From the NCBI GenBank assembly GCA_965370805.1, contig CBDUVZ010000123.1, forward strand, positions 1-8,390: a DNA stretch of 8,390 nucleotides. The letters are read 5' to 3'. A program made the position numbers and the translations under genes. The DNA comes from CBDUVZ01 sp965370805 (lineage in GTDB: Bacteria > Hydrothermota > Tepidihabitantia > Tepidihabitantales > Tepidihabitantaceae). The notes beneath the pieces are model-generated. The model saw only the letters and a list, made by a program, of their open reading frames with translations. It was not told the origin of the DNA and ran no database searches. How positions within the stretch are numbered: position 1 is the first letter of the stretch; each line of letters begins with the position of its first letter. Below, in pieces: positions 5,826 to 8,390 of this stretch.

Positions 5826-6992
5826 TCACCTGATTTCCTTCAGGAAGCTCGTTCCGGCTTGGGTGGGTTCTGCTTTGAGGAACTCGGCCGCGGTCCGGCC
5901 GAGGTCGGCGAACGTCGCCCGGGTTCCGAGGTCAACCCCGCTGCGGAACCCCGGGCCGAAAGCCAGCAGGGGTACGTATTCGCGTGAATGGTCGGTTGAC
6001 GGCGTGGTCGGGTCGTTGCCGTGGTCCGCGGTGACGAAGAGCAGGTCTCCCGGTTTCAGCCGGCCGGTCAGTTCGGGAATCCGTGCGTCCAGTTGCTCCA
6101 GCCCTTGCGCGAAGTTCCGGGTGTCATTGCGGTGGCCCCAGTCCATATCGAACTGAACCAGGTTGGTGAAGACCAGGCCGTTTGCGGTCTGTTCCAGCGT
6201 CTTCAGGGTCAGGTCAAAGCACTCGTCGTTATTGACCGAGTGGTGGTGTTCGGTGAAGCCCCGGCCGGCGAAAAGCTGGTCCACTTTGCCGATGAGCACG
6301 ACCGGCAGGCCTTGCGCTTTGACGTTGTCGAGCAGGGTCGGGCCGGGCGGAGGACAGGAGAAATCCCGGCGTTCCGGGGTTCGGGTGAAAGACCCGGGCT
6401 TGCCGACGAAAGGCCGGGCGATGACCCGCCCCACAAGGTATTGACCCGTAAGGATTTCGCGGGCTTTCCGACATATCTTATAGAGTCCGGCTACCGGCAG
6501 CGTGTCTTCGTGGCAGGCGACCTGGAACACGCTGTCGGCCGAGGTGTAGACAATCGGGGAGCCGGTCCGGACGTGTTCCTCTCCGAGCCGGTTGATGATC
6601 TCGGTGCCCGATTCGGCGACGTTGCCGATGGTCTTGCGGCCGATGGCCTTCTCAAACCGGCTGAGAAGTTCGGCCGGGAATCCGTCCGGGAACAGGGGAA
6701 ACGGCCGGGTCAGGACCAGTCCGGCGATTTCCCAGTGCCCGGTGGTCGAGTCCTTGCCCGGCGACATTGCCGCCATCTTGCCGAAACAGGCTTGTGGCTC
6801 GTCGGCCGGCGGGACTCCCCGGACCGGGATGATATTGCCGAGTCCGAGCGCCCCGAGGTTCGGCAGGTTCAGGCCGTTGACCGAGCGGGCCAGGTTGCCG
6901 AGGGTGTTTGAGCCTTTGTCGCCGAACCGGTCGGCATCGGGCAGTTCGCCGCAGCCGACGCCGTCAAGCAGGAGGATGATAACGCGGGACAT
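5826..6992 (-). CDS. deoB: Phosphopentomutase
   Basis: DeoB interconverts (deoxy)ribose 1-phosphate and 5-phosphate, linking nucleoside phosphorolysis to central metabolism. The 388-residue length is typical of the alkaline-phosphatase-superfamily type. Metal and catalytic features are in place: LLLDGVG (Asp10), KDSTTGHWE with the phosphorylatable Thr84, FDMDWGHRND (Asp282, His287), TADHGNDPT (Asp323, His324) and STDHSREYVP (His335). The cap domain lies roughly between residues 95 and 215. The ATG at 6992 gives the family N-terminus MSRVIILLLDGVG. No Shine-Dalgarno precedes it; instead TAGAAT ends six bases upstream. The stop overlaps a possible GTG of cdd, and the two genes are clearly co-oriented and co-transcribed. 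Confidence 0.97.
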   Translation of the reverse strand: MSRVIILLLDGVGCGELPDADRFGDKGSNTLGNLARSVNGLNLPNLGALGLGNIIPVRGVPPADEPQACFGKMAAMSPGKDSTTGHWEIAGLVLTRPFPLFPDGFPAELLSRFEKAIGRKTIGNVAESGTEIINRLGEEHVRTGSPIVYTSADSVFQVACHEDTLPVAGLYKICRKAREILTGQYLVGRVIARPFVGKPGSFTRTPERRDFSCPPPGPTLLDNVKAQGLPVVLIGKVDQLFAGRGFTEHHHSVNNDECFDLTLKTLEQTANGLVFTNLVQFDMDWGHRNDTRNFAQGLEQLDARIPELTGRLKPGDLLFVTADHGNDPTTPSTDHSREYVPLLAFGPGFRSGVDLGTRATFADLGRTAAEFLKAEPTQAGTSFLKEIR

Positions 6993-6998
6993 CAGGAC

Positions 6999-7027
6999 AT
7001 TCTAACCACAGATGACCACTGATGAAC
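6999..7027 (-). promoter_or_regulatory. Putative deoB promoter embedded in a dispersed repeat
   Basis: On the - strand TAGAAT (7004 down to 6999) is followed by six bases and the deoB ATG, the same geometry as serS. The -35 region is weak (GTTCAT at 17-base spacing, TTCATC at 16). The -10 box is the edge of a repeat copy whose sister at 7072-7096 carries the same TAGAAT. Promoter activity is inferred from geometry only. Confidence 0.45.
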
Positions 7028-7103
7028 ACAGATTATGAGAGTCGGAGAGAGCAAGGAATGAACCACTGAATATTCTAACCACAGATGAACACTGATGGAA
7101 CAG
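6999..7103 (+). repeat. Two direct copies of the AACCACAGATGAACAC dispersed repeat
   Basis: ATTCTAACCACAGATGA begins both 6999-7023 and 7072-7096; those 25-base stretches differ at one position. Each continues with degenerate (A/T)GATG-A-ACAC units (to about 7033 and 7103). A further fragment, AATGAACCACTGAA, lies around 7057-7070. Six-base-step similarity inside the unit (GATGAACAC/GGATGGACAC) suggests it arose from a smaller tandem motif. Noncoding in my reading. Confidence 0.85.
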
Positions 7104-7116
7104 GGTTTCCCTCTGC

Positions 7117-7147
7117 ATTCATGTCTATCTGAGTTCATTCGTGGTTA
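7117..7147 (-). repeat. Inverted copy of the AACCACAGATGAACAC repeat
   Basis: Read on the - strand it begins TAACCACGAATGAACTCAG and continues with ATAGACATGAAT. Its first three bases, TAA, are the stop codon of the GxxExxY-family ORF, so the gene's end and the repeat's beginning coincide. Confidence 0.85.
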
Positions 7148-7408
7148 CTCCTCGGCCTTCACCTCAACGATCACTTTGCCGTCCACGACGAGGTCAGCGT
7201 AGTAGGTCCCGACGTCCCGGTCCTTGTAGTGCACGGTGAACTCACGCTGAGCGGAAACTTCGTGACCGCTGAGCACCAACTCATGGGTGAGCGCGTTCTC
7301 GTACACCTTCTCGATCAACCCGCATCCGAGTGAGTTGTGGACTTCGAAAGCCGCCGCGATTACGTCTCCTGTCAACTCTGCATAGAGCAGTTCCTGACGT
7401 GTACTCAT
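7145..7408 (-). CDS. GxxExxY family protein, C-terminally truncated
   Basis: The ORF encodes 87 residues with the family signature G-L-I-E-K-V-Y in NSLGCGLIEKVYENALTHEL (positions 28-47). A DLVVDGKVIVEVKA segment follows, matching the D...ExK core of the PD-(D/E)XK nuclease-like fold to which this family is assigned. Family function is not established. Members are usually about 120-130 residues. Here the protein stops at VEVKAEE, losing the C-terminal part that normally follows the ExK motif, and the stop codon is the first codon of a dispersed repeat. The ATG at 7408 also lies within a diverged repeat copy (7402-7429). No Shine-Dalgarno is visible; TAGATT ends only three bases before the ATG. 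It may be a decayed gene remnant or a short functional variant. I favour a remnant. Confidence 0.75.
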   Translation of the reverse strand: MSTRQELLYAELTGDVIAAAFEVHNSLGCGLIEKVYENALTHELVLSGHEVSAQREFTVHYKDRDVGTYYADLVVDGKVIVEVKAEE

Positions 7409-7429
7409 CCGAATCTATCCGTCGTTGAG
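7402..7429 (-). repeat. Diverged repeat copy containing the GxxExxY start codon
   Basis: On the - strand, CTCAACGACGGATAGA, three bases, then GGATGAGTA aligns with the copy at 7511-7539, which reads CTCAACCACGGATAGA, three bases, then GGATGAACA. The ATG at 7408-7406 is the ATG inside the repeat's GGATGA unit. Confidence 0.7.
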
Positions 7430-7476
7430 TTCGTCCTTGCAGGACTGAGCTTGAGTACGTCCGTGGTGCTGGATGT

Positions 7477-7512
7477 ACCGGTCAGGTCCTCGAACGAGAG
7501 GATCCGACCGGT
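7477..7512. repeat. Long hairpin (15-position stem, 6-base loop)
   Basis: ACCGGTC (7477-7483) pairs with GACCGGT (7506-7512), and TCCTC (7487-7491) pairs with GAGGA (7498-7502). Between them are one A/C mismatch, one G-C pair and one G-T wobble; the loop is 7492-7497. It lies 36 bases past the tRNA-Leu 3' end on the - strand, so it could end that transcript, although no T-run follows. The ACCGGTC ends could also be inverted repeats of a small element. Confidence 0.6.
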
Positions 7513-7539
7513 GTTCATCCATGTCTATCCGTGGTTGAG
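7511..7539 (-). repeat. Inverted copy of the dispersed repeat beside tRNA-Leu
   Basis: Reads on the - strand as CTCAACCACGGATAGACATG followed by GATGAACAC. It starts eight bases past the tRNA-Leu 3' end and overlaps the distal end of the long hairpin by two bases. Confidence 0.85.
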
Positions 7540-7547
7540 CCACAAAG

Positions 7548-7629
7548 TGCCGGGGGCGGGATTTGAACCCGCATGCTGTTAGGCATACGGCCCTCAACCG
7601 TACGTGTCTGCCAGTTCCACCACCCCGGC
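7548..7629 (-). tRNA. tRNA-Leu (anticodon GAG)
   Basis: On the - strand a full cloverleaf folds. The acceptor stem is GCCGGGG/CCCCGGC with discriminator A (7548). The D-arm is in GGTGGAACTGGCAGACAC. The anticodon stem TACGG/CCGTA encloses the loop TTGAGGG, giving anticodon GAG. A class II variable arm TGC-CTAACA-GCA and the T-arm GCGGG-TTCAAAT-CCCGC complete it. The long variable arm and GAG anticodon identify a leucine tRNA for CUC/CUU codons. CCA is not encoded and must be added after transcription. Confidence 0.95.
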
Positions 7630-7657
7630 GCATGAGTCAGACGCCGAGCAAGACTGG

Positions 7658-7685
7658 ATTATAGGGGAGTCCGAATGGGAGTCAA
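7658..7685 (-). promoter_or_regulatory. Promoter of tRNA-Leu
   Basis: On the - strand TTGACT (7685-7680), a 16-base spacer and a perfect TATAAT (7663-7658) lie upstream of the tRNA. The predicted start near 7651 leaves a leader of roughly 20 bases before the mature 5' end at 7629, to be removed by RNase P. The spacing matches the ribD promoter and supports a standard sigma-70 consensus in this organism. Confidence 0.82.
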
Positions 7686-7781
7686 TGCCGTGGTAGTCCC
7701 CGCAAACCGACACAGGAATCTCACCACCAAGGCACAAAGAGCACAAAGAGGAAATGACCAATGACCAAAGCGGAGCGGAGT

Positions 7782-8099
7782 AAACACCAAGGCACCAAGC
7801 GCACGAAGAGGAAGTAACCACAGATGGACACGGATAGACACAGATGAGAACCGGGAATCCGAACTCGTCATTCGCAATTCGGCATTCTCAATTGGGCTGG
7901 CCGCCAAGTGCGCCAAGGCTGAGGACCGGAGCGGAGAGGAAAAACACCAAGGCACCAAGAGGAAGTAACCACAGATGAACACGGATGGACACAGATGAGG
8001 GCAGAAGTCCGAATTCATCATTCGACACTCGGCATTCGGAATTGGGAAAACCGCCAAGGCCGCCAAGTACGCCAAGGTTGAGGACCGGAGCGGAGAGGA
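7782..8099 (+). repeat. Direct duplication of a composite unit of about 160 bp
   Basis: Unit 1 (7782-7941) and unit 2 (7942-8099) hold the same modules in the same order. These are AAACACCAAGGCACCAAG; AGGAAGTAACCACAGATG with its tail; a TCCGAA-TC-TCATTCG...CGGCATTC...AATTGGG stretch; a CCGCCAAG/CGCCAAGG run; and GAGGACCGGAGCGGAGAGGA. Copies differ by scattered substitutions and small indels (unit 1 has an extra CGCACGAAG), so the duplication is not recent. Confidence 0.8.
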
Positions 8100-8172
8100 G
8101 TCTTACCACGAAGGCACAAAGAACACAAAGGTAGGTAGCCGGAACGGAAGGAATAAACACCAAGGCACCAAG

Positions 8173-8197
8173 GTTTGTCCTGAGCGGAGCCGAAGGA
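8173..8197 (+). repeat. Nested repeat: GTCCTGAGCGGAGCCGAAGG element inside a CACCAAGGCAC repeat
   Basis: At 7782-7811 the module reads AAGGCACCAAG, C, GCACGAAGAGG. At 8162-8208 the same halves (AAGGCACCAAG and GCACGAAGAGG) are separated by 25 bases containing GTCCTGAGCGGAGCCGAAGG. The inserted sequence has TCCT...AGGA ends and resembles a dispersed element I know from other bacterial genomes. Confidence 0.65.
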
Positions 8198-8213
8198 GCA
8201 CGAAGAGGAAAGC

Positions 8214-8249
8214 TGTCATTGCGAAGGAGCGAAGCGACTGCGGCAATCT
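8214..8249 (+). repeat. TGTCATTGCGAAGGAGCGAAG-type dispersed repeat
   Basis: TGTCATTGCGAAGGAGCGAA followed by GCGACTGCGGCAATCT. ATTGC and GCAAT form inverted ends. The sequence resembles a well-known class of intergenic repeats (ATTGCGAGGAGCGAAGC-like) found in several phyla. Then a C-rich spacer and a short CCAATC-type run (8271-8306: CCAATCTCCAATCACCAATC and onward) follow. No function can be assigned. Confidence 0.65.
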
Positions 8250-8312
8250 TCCTGCTGTCGGTGCGGGTCCCCCAATCTCCAATCACCAATCTGGAATCTA
8301 CAATCGCCCTCG

Positions 8313-8390
8313 ACATCTAGCCTGACAGCTAAGCCGAGTTCTAGGCTGACGAGTAAAGCCACTTCTATCCTGACATCTACGCTGACAACT
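8313..8390 (+). repeat. 12-bp tandem array, six and a half units, running off the window
   Basis: Units start at 8313, 8325, 8337, 8349, 8361, 8373 and 8385 with no insertions or deletions; the consensus is roughly ACATCTAGSCTG. Sequence divergence between units is high, yet the period is exact. One frame is stop-free and would read T-S-x-L repeats (TSSL, TAKP, SSRL, TSKA, TSIL, TSTL). That frame is open only from 8184 and has no ATG upstream, so coding is unproven. Confidence 0.7.

Larger units (their letters stand above)
7721..8212 (+). repeat. Noncoding mosaic of dispersed repeats (CACCAAGGCAC and AACCACAGATG families)
   Basis: No gene is evident from 7686 to 8390. This part is built from at least three recurring modules. 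CACCAAGGCACAAAGAGCAC-type repeats occur near 7724, 7784, 7944, 8104 and 8157. AACCACAGATG-type repeats lie at 7815-7848 and 7966-7999. CCGCCAAG...GAGGACCGGAGCGGAGAGGA occurs at about 7900-7940 and 8051-8099. ATTCGCAATTCGGCATTC-like AT-richer stretches separate them. The + strand is strongly purine/C biased. Open frames on the - strand across it are translations of the repeats. Confidence 0.85.

Noticed and set aside
6021..6911. Long + strand open frame of 296 codons opposite deoB
   Set aside because: It is an antisense shadow of deoB caused by high GC; all conserved active-site motifs are on the - strand.
7477..7629. tRNA-Leu as an integration (att) site of a genomic island
   Set aside because: No duplicated tRNA 3' end and no integrase gene are visible in the window.
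7721..8306. CRISPR array
   Set aside because: Repeats are of several families, unevenly spaced and diverged, with no uniform spacers and no cas genes nearby.
7594..8316. Several - strand open frames rich in V-x-I-R-V-H-L-W-L-L and C-A-L-C-A-L-V-V segments
   Set aside because: They are direct translations of the dispersed repeats, recur with each repeat copy, and have no ribosome-binding site or domain signal.

Overview
The window reads as a high-GC chromosomal segment from an uncultured, deep-branching bacterium. It carries a protein with a C-terminal domain like the type IX secretion (T9SS) sorting signal and fibronectin-III-like repeats, tightly packed housekeeping genes, and noncoding DNA filled with short dispersed repeats. 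This mix suggests a candidate phylum near the FCB group, such as WOR-3/Stahlbacteria. That placement is inference; no marker gene here fixes the taxonomy.

Layout on the + strand: (1) bases 1-740 are the 3' end of a large secreted protein with near-identical FN3-like repeats and a T9SS-like C-terminus, followed by a perfect 12-bp hairpin. (2) Bases 1037-4128 form a four-gene operon, ribD-ribE-SPL-family radical SAM-PAP2 phosphatase. It starts at a near-consensus sigma-70 promoter and ends at an intrinsic terminator, with every gene junction overlapping. RibD and RibE supply the deaminase/reductase and riboflavin synthase steps of flavin synthesis. The roles of the other two proteins in the operon are unknown. 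(3) Bases 4170-5417 are serS, whose -35 box lies in the loop of the preceding terminator.

On the - strand, deoB (5826-6992) and cdd (5410-5805) form a two-gene nucleoside salvage operon that converges on serS with an 8-bp tail-to-tail overlap. Upstream of deoB are a truncated GxxExxY-family gene (7145-7408), whose start and stop codons both lie in copies of a dispersed repeat, and a tRNA-Leu(GAG) gene (7548-7629) with its own strong promoter.

Bases 7690-8390 have no credible gene. They are a mosaic of repeat families: a duplicated composite unit of about 160 bp, one repeat nested inside another, and an indel-free 12-bp tandem array that runs off the window.

The most notable pattern is promoter geometry. 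At ribD, serS and deoB the -10 box ends 5 or 6 bases before the start codon and no Shine-Dalgarno is present, which predicts leaderless mRNAs for operon-leading genes. The operon-internal cdd instead has a clear AAGGAG. No previously undescribed multi-gene system is evident. The repeat/GxxExxY relationship and the leaderless architecture are the parts most worth following up.
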